The notes: a model not told the origin generated them from the sequence alone. A DNA stretch of 64,000 nucleotides from Bordetella genomosp. 5 (GCF_002261475.1 NZ_NEVN01000004.1:558001-622000); one strand, 5' to 3'. Shown: positions 23,986 through 32,829, counted from the first letter of the stretch. Translations and numbers: made by a program.

Positions 23986-26406
23986 ATGCATTACCGGATT
24001 GCCCCGATCCTGGCCATCGTGGCCACGGGGGCGCTGCCCTGGCAGGCCCCGCTGGCCCAGACCCTTCCCGCCGATACACGAACGACCGAAGCTGACGCGG
24101 CCCGGCCTGACGCGGCCCGGCCTGACGCGGCCCGGCCCTATGTGATCGCGCCGGGGGCGTTGGGCGATGTGCTCAACGCCATCGTCAACGGCAGCGGTCT
24201 GGCGCTCGCGGTGCCGGCGCAGCTCGTCGAGGGGCGCCAGAGTCCGGGCGTGAACATCACCGCCACGCCGGCAGAGGCCCTGCGGGCCGCGCTGCGGGGC
24301 ACCGGTCTGGAGCTTGTCCATACGCCGAGCGGGGCGCTGAGCCTGCGCGCGCTGCCGTCCGCCGCCGGTTCGCCCGCCGCGGAATTGGCGCCGGTCGTGG
24401 TGTCCGGCCGCTGGAATGATCCGGTCAGCGAAGGCACGGGCGAGTACACGGCGCGTGCCGTGTCGATCGGCAAGGAAGAGGTGCCGCTGAAGGAAATTCC
24501 GCAGTCGGTCTCGGTACTCACACGCGCCAACCTCGATGACCGCAACGCCGTGTCGCTGGGCGACGCGATGGAGCATGTCACGGGCATCCGGGTGTTCGCC
24601 ACATCCACCGGCGTGGTCAATCTGCGCTCGCGGGGGTTCCGGCTGAACAACTATCTGGTCGACGGGATGCCATTGCGTGGCGGTCAGGGCATGTGGGGCA
24701 GCGCGCTGCTCGACATGGGCCTGTATGACCGCGTGGAAGTCTGGCGCGGCCCCGCGGGCCTGCTCGAGGGCGCGGGCGAGCCCAGCGGCACGATCAACCT
24801 GGCGCGCAAGCGTGCGCATGCCGAGACGCGCATCGCCGGCGCGGCGATGGTCGGCAGCTGGGACCGCTATCGCGGCGAGCTCGATCTGACCAGCGGCCTG
24901 AACGCCGACGGTTCGCTGCGCGGGCGCATCGTGGCGATCCACGATCAAGGCCGCAGCTTTGTCGACGAGGTGAGTCAGCGCACCCAGACGGTGTACGCCA
25001 CGCTCGAGTACGACTTCACCCCGTCCACCACCTTGTCGGCAGGGATGACGCAGCAGCGTGGCGAGTCGGTGGCATTCGCCGGCCTGCCGCTGATCGCGGG
25101 CGGCCGCACGCCGGACTACTCGCGTTCGACCTTCCTGGGATCGCGCCATGGCGTGAAGGAAGACCGTGGCCACAGCGCGTTTGTCGAGCTCGATCATCGT
25201 TTCGAGAGTGGCGCACGGTGGCGCACCACCGCCAACCAGTACGTGACACGCAACAGCATGGACCGCTTCATCTCGAACAGCATGGTCAATCCTGTCACGC
25301 GCGAGTTCGACCTCGAGGGCGCTTGGCAGAAGTCCACCCAGATCAATCGCGGCCTCGACACCTTTGTGACCCAGCCGTTCGAAGCCTGGGGCCGCACGCA
25401 TTCGTTCACAGTGGGCGCCAATCTGCAGGAGTTCAAGGGCGGGCAGATCCAGGAGCGCTATCGCATCTGGCGCCAGAACGTGGACACGCCCGACAATGAT
25501 CTGCACTTGCCCGACAATGACCTCGGCGATCCGCCCGAGCCGCGCACGCTGGAATACGGCACGTACGCATCCACGCGCATCAAGCCGATGCAGGATCTCA
25601 CCGTGCTGGTCGGCGGCCGGCTCGCCTGGTGGAAGTCGCGCGATCCCGACGCGCCGCAAAACGATCAGAGCATCAACGCGCGTTTCGTGCCGAACGTCGG
25701 CGCAATCTACGATCTGACCAGCCAGGTATCGGCCTACGCCAGCTACAACCGGATTTTCGCGCCGCAAACGGAACGCGCGCTGGGCGACACGTTCCTGTCG
25801 CCCCGCACCGGCGCGCAGGTCGAACTGGGTCTGAAGGGCGCGTTTCTCGATGATCGGCTGAATGCGCACGTCGCGGTGTTCCGCATCGATGACAAGGGCA
25901 GGGCGGTCGATGACCCGCTGAACGAAGACTATTCGATCGCGGCGGGCAAGGTGCGCAGCCAGGGTTTCGAGGCCGAGCTCACGGGCCGCGTCACGCCGCG
26001 CTGGGACATCACCACCGGCTACGCCTACACCCAGACCAAGCATCGCGACGGCCTGCCCGAGGTGGTCGGCACTGCCTTCGACTCGACTTTTCCGCGTCAT
26101 CAGTTCCACCTCTGGACGCGCTACCGTTTCTCGGATCAGCTGGCGCACGGCGCGTTCGTGGGCATGGGCATGCGCACGTCGAGCGCCACGTATGCCGACT
26201 ACGGCAACGTTCGCTGGCGCCAGGGCGGCCACTCGGTCTTCACGGTGCAGGCGGGGTACGCCTGGAGCGAGCGTCTCTCGGCCACGCTCACCGTGAACAA
26301 TGTATTCGACAAGCGCTACTTCGAACGCTATGCCGGCGGGTCGGCGCGCCAGACCTACTACGGCGAGCCCGCCAACGTGATGCTGACGGTGCGCGCGCAG
26401 TATTGA
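23986..26406 (+). CDS. TonB-dependent siderophore receptor with STN signalling domain
   Basis: 806 residues. A signal peptide ends near PLAQT; residues about 50-125 are the STN domain (PGALGDVLNAIVNGSGL, VPAQLVEGRQSPGV) that contacts FecR; the plug contains KEIPQSVSVLTRANLDD and VNLRSRGFRLNNYLVDG; the rest is a 22-strand barrel ending in the usual aromatic residue (RAQY). It imports a ferric siderophore across the outer membrane using TonB energy. The siderophore is unknown. Between signal peptide and STN lies a short repeat-encoded linker (DAARP three times). Confidence 0.95.
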   Translation: MHYRIAPILAIVATGALPWQAPLAQTLPADTRTTEADAARPDAARPDAARPYVIAPGALGDVLNAIVNGSGLALAVPAQLVEGRQSPGVNITATPAEALRAALRGTGLELVHTPSGALSLRALPSAAGSPAAELAPVVVSGRWNDPVSEGTGEYTARAVSIGKEEVPLKEIPQSVSVLTRANLDDRNAVSLGDAMEHVTGIRVFATSTGVVNLRSRGFRLNNYLVDGMPLRGGQGMWGSALLDMGLYDRVEVWRGPAGLLEGAGEPSGTINLARKRAHAETRIAGAAMVGSWDRYRGELDLTSGLNADGSLRGRIVAIHDQGRSFVDEVSQRTQTVYATLEYDFTPSTTLSAGMTQQRGESVAFAGLPLIAGGRTPDYSRSTFLGSRHGVKEDRGHSAFVELDHRFESGARWRTTANQYVTRNSMDRFISNSMVNPVTREFDLEGAWQKSTQINRGLDTFVTQPFEAWGRTHSFTVGANLQEFKGGQIQERYRIWRQNVDTPDNDLHLPDNDLGDPPEPRTLEYGTYASTRIKPMQDLTVLVGGRLAWWKSRDPDAPQNDQSINARFVPNVGAIYDLTSQVSAYASYNRIFAPQTERALGDTFLSPRTGAQVELGLKGAFLDDRLNAHVAVFRIDDKGRAVDDPLNEDYSIAAGKVRSQGFEAELTGRVTPRWDITTGYAYTQTKHRDGLPEVVGTAFDSTFPRHQFHLWTRYRFSDQLAHGAFVGMGMRTSSATYADYGNVRWRQGGHSVFTVQAGYAWSERLSATLTVNNVFDKRYFERYAGGSARQTYYGEPANVMLTVRAQY
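24094..24138 (+). repeat. 15-bp in-frame tandem repeat, three units
   Basis: GACGCGGCCCGGCCT occurs three times in a row (the last unit ends in C), inside the receptor gene. It encodes DAARP three times in the linker between the signal peptide and the STN domain. Being in multiples of three, copy-number change would alter linker length without frameshift. Confidence 0.85.
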
Positions 26407-26472
26407 GAAAGTGAGCGAGCCGGGGGCAGCCGTGTCAGGTGGAGCCTGCCCGCCGCGCGCTCAACCTCACGC

Positions 26473-26760
26473 GCGATCTCAAGCGCAAGGGACATCCGCG
26501 TCCGCTCGTTCGGGCCGGCGTCCCTGGTAGACCCAGATTGGCCCGAGGGGGAATGCCAGCCGGCCCAGCGCCTGCACCTGCTGCAGGCCGGCGGCCAGTA
26601 TCGCCGCCGGAATCTCGCCTGCCCGCGGCAGCACGTTGCCGCGCTCGACCTGCTCGAGGCGGGAAAACGCGTGTCCACCGTGACCCACAAGGTGGGCTAC
26701 CCGCACCTGGGCAGCTTCACCGCCTACGGCCATTCGCCCAAGTCGATGCGGATGCGGTGA
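26473..26760 (+). pseudogene. remnant of an AraC-type regulator C-terminus
   Basis: The frame ending at the TGA at 26758-26760 reads ALDLLEAGKRVSTVTHKVGYPHLGSFTAY and then SPKSMRMR. This is the second helix-turn-helix of an AraC protein (compare 'l-L-x-t-x-x-s-V-x-x-I-A-x-x-v-G-Y-x-x-x-s-x-F'), but it lacks the downstream aromatic and proline-rich residues, has no start codon or upstream AraC domain, and is only a fragment. AraC regulators commonly accompany siderophore receptors, so this may be the decayed relic of one. The frame is open upstream only to about 26470. Confidence 0.45.
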
Positions 26761-26802
26761 ACCCGGAGCGCGGGGCGCGGCGGCAAATGCCATCAACCAA
26801 AG

Positions 26803-26834
26803 AAAAAGGCCTCCGACGAATCGGAGGCCTTTTT
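26803..26834. terminator. bidirectional intrinsic terminator
   Basis: A perfect 14-bp stem (26803-26816 with 26821-26834, loop CGAA), with A's on one flank and T's on the other, works in both directions. On the minus strand it terminates the tRNA-Ala transcript, 9 bp after the CCA end; on the plus strand it closes the receptor/remnant region. Confidence 0.88.
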
Positions 26835-26845
26835 GCTGAATTTGG

Positions 26846-26918
<73 letters not shown>

Positions 26919-26981
26919 AAATCAAGCAAGAGCAAAACTATACCCGAAAATTTTCCGGGCGTGTAGCGGCTCGTGGGGTGC

Positions 26982-27761
26982 TCAGAATTTGAGCGTGGCC
27001 GTTACCGGCGCGTGGTCGGAGGGCTGTTCGTTGGCCCGCATGGCCCGGTCGATGACCACCGACGTGCAGGCGTCGCGCAGCGGATCGGAGAGCAGCACGT
27101 GATCGATGCGCAGGCCGGCGTTGCGGCGGAAGGCGAACTGCCGGTAATCCCACCAGGTGAACGATTTTTCGGGCTGATCGAAGAGCCGGAACGAGTCGGC
27201 CAGGCCCAGATCCAGCAGGGCGCGGAAGGCCGCGCGCTCGGGCTCGGACACGAGCACCTGGCCTTCCCATTTTTCGGGGTTGTGCACGTCGGCGTCGGCG
27301 GGGGCGACGTTGTAGTCGCCCAGCAGCGCCAGGCGCGGGTAGGTGCGCATCTCTTCCTCGACCCAGTGCCGCAGCTTGCCGAACCATTCCAGCTTGTAGG
27401 CGTATTTGTCGCTGCCCACGGACTGGCCGTTGGGACAGTAGGCGCAGATCACCCGCACGTCGCCGGCCGGCGAGGGCAGGGTGACGGCCAGGATGCGCTG
27501 CTGCGGATCGTCGTAGCCGGGGATGTTGCGCGTGAGGGCGAAGCCCGGCTCGCGCGACAGAATCGCCACGCCGTTATACGTTTTCTGGCCCGCCCACGCC
27601 GCGTGATAGCCGAGCTGCGTAAAGGCCTCGACCGGAAACTTGTCGTCGGTGAGCTTGAGCTCCTGGATGCACAGCGCGTCGACCGGATTGGCCTCGAGCC
27701 AAGCGAGTACCTGTGGCAGGCGGACATTCAGGGAATTGACGTTCCAGGTGGTTAACTGCAT
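26982..27761 (-). CDS. xth: exodeoxyribonuclease III
   Basis: 259 residues of the exonuclease III/AP endonuclease family. Motifs in order: TTWNVNSLNVRL, the metal ligand E34 in IQELKLTD, LLGDYNVAPADADVHNP, the substrate region FTWWDYRQFAFRRNAGLRIDH (quoted in part: FTWWDYR), and the catalytic SDHAPV near the C-terminus. It cleaves abasic sites and degrades 3' ends in base-excision repair, in the cytoplasm. It is upstream of tRNA-Ala on the same strand; no partner genes. Confidence 0.95.
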   Translation of the reverse strand: MQLTTWNVNSLNVRLPQVLAWLEANPVDALCIQELKLTDDKFPVEAFTQLGYHAAWAGQKTYNGVAILSREPGFALTRNIPGYDDPQQRILAVTLPSPAGDVRVICAYCPNGQSVGSDKYAYKLEWFGKLRHWVEEEMRTYPRLALLGDYNVAPADADVHNPEKWEGQVLVSEPERAAFRALLDLGLADSFRLFDQPEKSFTWWDYRQFAFRRNAGLRIDHVLLSDPLRDACTSVVIDRAMRANEQPSDHAPVTATLKF

Positions 27762-27923
27762 GGCGTTCGGTGTTCTTTATGGTTTGTCGGCGCGCGGCAA
27801 GCCGGTTCGGGCGTTGGCCGCGGGCGGCGGCGGATCGCATGGCCGGGCCAGGGCGCCGCGGGCGATCCCGGGTCGGCACATGATACCGCGCGGGATGGGA
27901 CAGGCCGCCGTTCGCGGGCGTGC

Positions 27924-28205
27924 CTAGCGACGCGCCGCCGCTCTATACACCGCGTCGCGGTCTCGCTTGCCGACCGCGACCACCAGCACCACCAGTGCGC
28001 CGTCGCGCACTTCGTAGACCAGCCGATAGCCCTCGCTCCGGAGCTTGATCTTGTATCGGTCGGGATGGCCCGCCAGTTTTGCGGGCGGCACCCGTGGATT
28101 CAGGAGGCGTTCCAGCAGCTTGTTTTTGAAGTGCGCTCGCACGGTGGCGTCGAGATCGTGCCATTCCTTCCAGGCCGCGGCTTTAAACCTCAGCCTATAG
28201 CTCAT
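27924..28205 (-). CDS. RelE/ParE-type toxin
   Basis: 93 residues of the RelE fold: MSYRLRFKAAAWKEWHDLD at the start, RYKIKLRSEGYRLVYEV in the middle and LVVLVVAVGKRDRDAVYRAA at the end, with the basic and tyrosine residues expected for a ribosome-dependent mRNA interferase. Its start overlaps the antitoxin stop by 11 bp, the normal order of antitoxin first. It is expected to be neutralised by the preceding protein. Confidence 0.9.
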   Translation of the reverse strand: MSYRLRFKAAAWKEWHDLDATVRAHFKNKLLERLLNPRVPPAKLAGHPDRYKIKLRSEGYRLVYEVRDGALVVLVVAVGKRDRDAVYRAAARR

Positions 28206-28443
28206 CGGGCGACACCTCGATCTCGCGGTCGTCGCGGCGCGCGTCGGCGGTCGCGTTCAGTTGGAGATCTTCGAGGCGATCGAGCAGTGCCTCATAGGCC
28301 TGCGCGGGGATGCAGTAAAAGGCGGGCTCGTTGCGGTTGAGGATCGCCACGGGAAACCCGCCGCCCGCCGCGACGGTGCCCATCGGGTCGCGTTTCAGAT
28401 CTGTGACGCTCGCGGCAATCTCAGCGAGGATGACGTGGGCCAT
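28195..28443 (-). CDS. Phd/YefM/RelB-type antitoxin
   Basis: 82 residues. The N-terminus AHVILAEIAASVTDLKRDP is the DNA-binding part of Phd/YefM-like antitoxins; AILNRNEPAFYCIPAQAYEALLDRLED is the conserved middle, and an acidic tail (DDREIEVSPDEL) binds the toxin. The ATG at 28443 has GGGAG 6 bases upstream; starts farther up are not supported. The pair probably represses its own promoter; an inverted repeat lies at 28479-28494. Confidence 0.88.
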   Translation of the reverse strand: MAHVILAEIAASVTDLKRDPMGTVAAGGGFPVAILNRNEPAFYCIPAQAYEALLDRLEDLQLNATADARRDDREIEVSPDEL

Positions 28444-28478
28444 GGCGAACTCCCGGGGCGGCTTGAGCGCAATTAGTG

Positions 28479-28494
28479 GTGCCATCAATGGTAC
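28479..28494. promoter_or_regulatory. candidate operator of the toxin-antitoxin pair
   Basis: GTGCCAT-CA-ATGGTAC is an inverted repeat with one mismatch in 7-bp arms, 36 bp upstream of the antitoxin start. Toxin-antitoxin complexes usually bind such short palindromes for autorepression. Confidence 0.45.
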
Positions 28495-28682
28495 TCCTAT
28501 GGATACGTAAGAAGGCACCTCCCCGAGCTAAGCTCAGACTGATGCGCGCCCGCGCCTGCCGCCGGCGTACAGCATTGGACCCGATGGAACGCAACGGGAG
28601 AGCGCGTGTGCACGGAATGCGCACAGCGGGTTCGTACCAGCGGAGGTCGACGCCCCAGGGCGGGGCGCCGCGTTGACCGATC

Positions 28683-29597
28683 TCAGTCTCCGATCTGCTC
28701 GAAGCGTTCGGCCATGAAGTCGATCAGCGTGCGCACCGAGGGCAGCAGGCCGCGGCGGGAGGCGAAGACGGCGTGCACGATTTCGCGGCGGGGCGCCCAA
28801 CCCGGCAGCAGATGCACCAGTTCGCCGCGGGCGAGCTGTTCGTGCACGATCATGTTGGGCAGCTGCACCACGCCCACGCCGGCCAGCGCCGATGCGCGCA
28901 GGGCGAGCATGGAGCGGGTGATGAGGCGCGGGCGATGCGGCACCGTGGCCGTCTGGCCGTCGGGGCCGATCAGGTGCCAGGCTTGCTCGGCCTGCGCCGC
29001 GCCGAGGCCGAGCGCGAGGCTGGGCAGGCGGGTGAGGTCCAGCGGCGAGGTGAAGGGCTCGGCGCCGATCTGCTTGAGCAATGTGGGGCTGGCCACCAGG
29101 CATTGGCCGCGTTCGGACAGGATGCGCAGCACCAGATCGCTGTCTTGCAGCGGGCCGGGCCGCACGCGCAGCGCGACGTCGATGCCTTCGCCGACCACGT
29201 CGACCTGGCGGTTGGTGTCTTCGAGATGCACATGCACCAAGGGGTGCGCGACCATGAAGTCGGCCACCATCGCGCCCACCTGCGCTTCGAGCAGCGCCAC
29301 GGGGCAGGTCATGCGCACCACGCCGCGAGGTTCGGCCCGGTTGACCGCGATGGCCTCGTCGGCCGCCTCGGCTTCGACCAGCATGGCGCGGCAGTGGCCG
29401 TAATACGTCTGGCCGATGTCGGTGACCGTGAAGCGCCGCGTGGAGCGCTGGATCAGGCGGGTGCCCAGGCGCTCTTCGAGCAGCGCGATGCGGCGGCTGA
29501 GCTTGGACTTGGGGATGCCCAGGGCGCGGCCGGCCGGCGCGAAGCCGGCGTGGTCCACCACTTGAACGAAGTAATAAAGGTCGTTGAGGTCTTGCAT
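28683..29597 (-). CDS. LysR family transcriptional regulator
   Basis: 304 residues. The N-terminal motif DLYYFVQVVDHAGFAPAGRALGIPKSKLSRRIALLEERLG is the helix-turn-helix (cited in overlapping parts), with Lys-Ser-Lys-Leu-Ser-Arg instead of the usual Q-P-x-V-S, as in the CrgA/YafC-type subgroup that controls quinone or redox functions. The effector domain follows with VRMTCPVALLEAQVGAMVADF. No adjacent target is obvious: the toxin gene lies downstream and the metal ATPase ends upstream, so the regulon is unknown. Confidence 0.9.
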   Translation of the reverse strand: MQDLNDLYYFVQVVDHAGFAPAGRALGIPKSKLSRRIALLEERLGTRLIQRSTRRFTVTDIGQTYYGHCRAMLVEAEAADEAIAVNRAEPRGVVRMTCPVALLEAQVGAMVADFMVAHPLVHVHLEDTNRQVDVVGEGIDVALRVRPGPLQDSDLVLRILSERGQCLVASPTLLKQIGAEPFTSPLDLTRLPSLALGLGAAQAEQAWHLIGPDGQTATVPHRPRLITRSMLALRASALAGVGVVQLPNMIVHEQLARGELVHLLPGWAPRREIVHAVFASRRGLLPSVRTLIDFMAERFEQIGD

Positions 29598-29732
29598 CCG
29601 GTGGACCCGCGTGCGGCGCGGTCAGGAAGGTAGGCGAGAATGAACCGCACTATATCGCAGCCGGTGCGCGGCGCGGGCGCAGGGTGGCCTCTGGGCCGTT
29701 GACGCGGTCTCGTCTTCCGGCCACGACGCCCA

Positions 29733-32249
29733 TCAGCGCCCCGCGCGCAGCAGCCTCAGCCCGTTGGCCACCACCAGCAGGCTGGCGCCCACATCCGCGA
29801 ACACGGCCATCCACAGGGTGGCGTGGCCGGTGACGGCCAGCGCCAGGAACACGGCCTTGATGCCGAGCGCGAGGATGATGTTCTGCATCAGCACGCGGTG
29901 CGTCGCGCGCGACAGGCGCACGAAGGTGCCGACCTTGCGCAGGTCGTCGTCCATCAACGCGACGTCGGCCGTCTCGATCGCGGTGCCGGTGCCGGCCGCG
30001 CCCATGGCGAAGCCGATGTCGGCGCGCGCCAGCGCCGGCGCGTCGTTGATGCCATCGCCCACCATGCCGACCTGGCCTTCGCGGCCCAGGGCGCCTTCGA
30101 TCTGAGCCAGCTTGTCCTCGGGCAGCATGTCGGCGCGCACCTCGTCGATGCCGAGTTCGGCGCCGATGCGCGTGGCGACGCGGGCGTTGTCGCCGGTGAG
30201 CATCAGCGTCTTCACGCCGAGCGCGTGCAGGTCGGCGATGGCCGCCGCGCTGGTCGGCTTGAGCATGTCGGCCACGCTGGCCAGCACCAGCACGCGCTGC
30301 CCATCCGCCAGCGCGATGGCGGTGGCGCCGGCGTTCTCGGCCTCGTCGATGTAGCGCTCGGCCGCGTCGGTGAGCACGCCGAGCTCGGCCATGAGACGGC
30401 GGTTGCCCAGGTGATAACGCACGCCGGCGATCGTGCCGGCCACGCCGCGACCGGCCAGGGCCTCGACGTCCTGCACCTCCAGACGCGTGGCGGCATCGGC
30501 CGTGTCGGCCTGGACCAGCGCCCGCGATACGGGGTGATCCGAACGCGCGGCCAGGCTCACCGCGATGCGCGCGGCATCGGCGTGATCCTGCGGCGCCACG
30601 ACGGTCAGGTCGCGCTGTACCGGCCGGCCCTGGGTCAGCGTGCCGGTCTTGTCGAGCGCCAGCCGGCGCAGCTTGCGGCCTTCTTCGAGGTAGACCCCGC
30701 CTTTGATCAGGATGCCGCGGCGCGCGGCGGCCGTGAGACCGCTCACCACGCTTACCGGCGTCGAAATCACGAGTGCGCAGGGGCAGGCGATGATCAGCAA
30801 CGCGAGTGCGCGATAGATCGAATCGAGCCAGCCGTGGTCGAGCAGCAGCGGCGGCACCAGCGCCACCAGCGCCGCCAGCACCACCACGGTGGGGGTGTAG
30901 ACCCGCGAGAAACGGTCGATGAATCGCTGGGTGGGCGCCCGCGCGGCCTGGGCCTGCTCGACCGCATGAATGATGCGATCGAGCGTGGTGTTGCCCGCGG
31001 CGGCCGTCACCTGGTAGTCGAACGAGCCGGAGGCGTTGACCGTGCCGGCATACACCGCGTCGCCCGGCGCCTTGTCGACCGGAATGCTCTCGCCGGTGAT
31101 AGGCGCCTGGTCGACCGTTGAGCGGCCTTCGGCGACCTCGCCGTCGGCCGCGATGCGCTCGCCCGGACGCACGCGCACCCGGTCGCCGATGCGCAGCGCC
31201 GAGGCGGGCACATCGCGCCACTGGCCATCCGGCTGGCGCACATGCGCCGTCTGCGGCGCGAGATCCATCAGGCCGCGCACGGCATTGCGTGCGCGGTCCA
31301 GCGCGCGGCCTTCGATCAGCTCCGCCACATTGAAGAGGAACATGACCATGGCCGCCTCGGGCCATTGGCCGATCAGTACCGCGCCGGTGACGGCGATGCT
31401 CATCAGCGCGTTGATATTGAGATTGCCGTTGCGCACGGCAATCCAGCCCTTGCGGTAGGTCGTCAGGCCGCAGGCGGCAATGGCGGCCAGCGCGAGCACG
31501 GCCGTAACGCCGGACGGCAGGCCGGCAAAGTGCGCGGCCTCGGCCGCCACGGCGAGCACGCCGCCCGCCGCGAGCCAGCGCCATGCGCCGGACGGCGCGG
31601 GCTCCGCCGCGCGCGCGGGCGCATCTTCCGCCAGCAATTCCGGCGTCATGCCCAGCGACTTGATGGCGGCCAGCACGCGATCCAGCGCCGCTTCGGCATG
31701 CACCACGGTCAGAATCCGCTGCATCAGATTGAAGTCCAGCGCGTGCACGCCGTCCATGCCGCCCAGCTTCTTGCGGATCAGGGTTTCTTCCGTGGGGCAG
31801 TCCATCTGCCCGATGCGCACGCGCGCCACCGCCTGGCCCGGGCCGGCCTGGAGCGCGGCGGCGGGGGCGGCGGCCACGGCGGCCGGGGCGCAGCAGCCGC
31901 CATGCCGATGCGCGGCAGGGTCGGCGTGCGCGCGGGAGCCGTCCTGACCATAGTCGGGTTCAGCCGCGTGCTCGTGCCGGTGCGCATGACCGTGCTCGGG
32001 ATCAGGCGCGTGCGCGTGCCGGTGCGCATGACCCTGTTCGTCGTCATGGGTGTGGCCGTGCCCGTGCGCATGATCGTGACCGCAGGTGGCCGCGTGGTCG
32101 TGGTCGTGCCCGTGCGCATCGCGGGCGTGGTCCTGGGCATGGCCCGCGCGATCACGGTCGTGCGCCTGACCGGCGTGATCGCGGTCGGCGCCGGAGCGGG
32201 GTGCGGCGCCGGACAGCGGCGCCGTAGCGGATTCGGAAAATCGGGACAT
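29733..32249 (-). CDS. cadA: Cd/Zn/Pb-translocating P-type ATPase with His-rich N-terminus
   Basis: 838 residues. Residues about 20-120 are a histidine/aspartate-rich tail with alternating His pairs and a CCAP end, then a heavy-metal domain with MDCPTEETL (GMDC-type Cys). Core motifs: IACPCALVIS (CPC in the membrane), DKTGTLTQG (phosphorylated Asp), GDGINDAPALARAD. This is the P1B-2 class exporting Zn, Cd or Pb from the cytoplasm. The start is ATG 32249; GTG 32261 with GGAG upstream would add four residues. It is divergent from a CadR-type regulator with a MerR operator between. Confidence 0.95.
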   Translation of the reverse strand: MSRFSESATAPLSGAAPRSGADRDHAGQAHDRDRAGHAQDHARDAHGHDHDHAATCGHDHAHGHGHTHDDEQGHAHRHAHAPDPEHGHAHRHEHAAEPDYGQDGSRAHADPAAHRHGGCCAPAAVAAAPAAALQAGPGQAVARVRIGQMDCPTEETLIRKKLGGMDGVHALDFNLMQRILTVVHAEAALDRVLAAIKSLGMTPELLAEDAPARAAEPAPSGAWRWLAAGGVLAVAAEAAHFAGLPSGVTAVLALAAIAACGLTTYRKGWIAVRNGNLNINALMSIAVTGAVLIGQWPEAAMVMFLFNVAELIEGRALDRARNAVRGLMDLAPQTAHVRQPDGQWRDVPASALRIGDRVRVRPGERIAADGEVAEGRSTVDQAPITGESIPVDKAPGDAVYAGTVNASGSFDYQVTAAAGNTTLDRIIHAVEQAQAARAPTQRFIDRFSRVYTPTVVVLAALVALVPPLLLDHGWLDSIYRALALLIIACPCALVISTPVSVVSGLTAAARRGILIKGGVYLEEGRKLRRLALDKTGTLTQGRPVQRDLTVVAPQDHADAARIAVSLAARSDHPVSRALVQADTADAATRLEVQDVEALAGRGVAGTIAGVRYHLGNRRLMAELGVLTDAAERYIDEAENAGATAIALADGQRVLVLASVADMLKPTSAAAIADLHALGVKTLMLTGDNARVATRIGAELGIDEVRADMLPEDKLAQIEGALGREGQVGMVGDGINDAPALARADIGFAMGAAGTGTAIETADVALMDDDLRKVGTFVRLSRATHRVLMQNIILALGIKAVFLALAVTGHATLWMAVFADVGASLLVVANGLRLLRAGR

Positions 32250-32319
32250 ATCGCATTCCACGGCAGCGTCTCCAACGAGACGGGGGCCGTCCTGTTGGGG
32301 ACCGGCCGGGTATGGTGCG

Positions 32320-32350
32320 ATTCAACACCCTGGAGTTACTATAGGGTCAA
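32320..32350 (-). promoter_or_regulatory. MerR-type promoter/operator of the metal ATPase
   Basis: On the minus strand TTGACC (32345-32350) and TTGAAT (32320-32325) are separated by 19 bp, the lengthened spacing typical of MerR-family promoters. The spacer contains the dyad ACCCT...AGGGT (32327-32347), close to the operators of ZntR, CadR and PbrR. Confidence 0.85.
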
Positions 32351-32394
32351 GCGGGGCGCCGATATTGCGGCGCCCGGCATTCGAGGGAGGTCCC

Positions 32395-32829
32395 ATGAAG
32401 ATCGGTGAACTCGCCAAGGCGGCCGGCACGACGGTCGAGACGGTGCGCTATTACGAGAAGGAAGGGCTGTTGCCGGCACCCGAGCGCGGCCTGAACAACT
32501 ACCGTAGCTATGGCCAAGTGCATCTCGACCGGCTGCGCCTGATCCGCAATTGCCGCGCGCTCGACATGACGCAGGACGAGATCCGGCAGATCCTGACGCT
32601 GGCCGACAATCACACGACGGGGTGCGGGCCGATCAACGAGCTGTTCGACGAGCACATCGCTCACGTCGACGAACGCATCGCCGAGCTCACGCAGTTGAAA
32701 GCCCAGCTCGATGAGCTGCGGCAGCGTTGCCTGTCGGCCCATCCGGACGCCGAAGACTGCGGCATTCTGCACGGGCTGTCCGAGATGCAGGTGGAAGAGC
32801 GGCCCGAGCGGCACACCCACCTGGGTTGA
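32395..32829 (+). CDS. cadR: Cd(II)/Pb(II)-responsive MerR family regulator (CadR/PbrR type)
   Basis: 144 residues. The MerR DNA-binding head KIGELAKAAGTTVETVRYYE opens the protein, a dimerisation helix follows, and the metal loop has cysteines at 77, 112 and 122; C77 and C112 match the CadR positions, and the TTGCGPINELFDEHIAH segment is typical. Apo-protein holds, and metal-loaded protein activates, the divergent ATPase promoter. The C-terminus ends in HTHLG, giving extra His. ATG 32395 follows GGGAGG. Confidence 0.93.
   Translation: MKIGELAKAAGTTVETVRYYEKEGLLPAPERGLNNYRSYGQVHLDRLRLIRNCRALDMTQDEIRQILTLADNHTTGCGPINELFDEHIAHVDERIAELTQLKAQLDELRQRCLSAHPDAEDCGILHGLSEMQVEERPERHTHLG

Noticed and set aside
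31242-32408. 388-codon plus-strand frame opposite the metal ATPase
   Set aside because: Its repetitive Val/Arg-rich end is the reverse of the His-rich coding repeats of the ATPase, whose motifs are unambiguous on the other strand.
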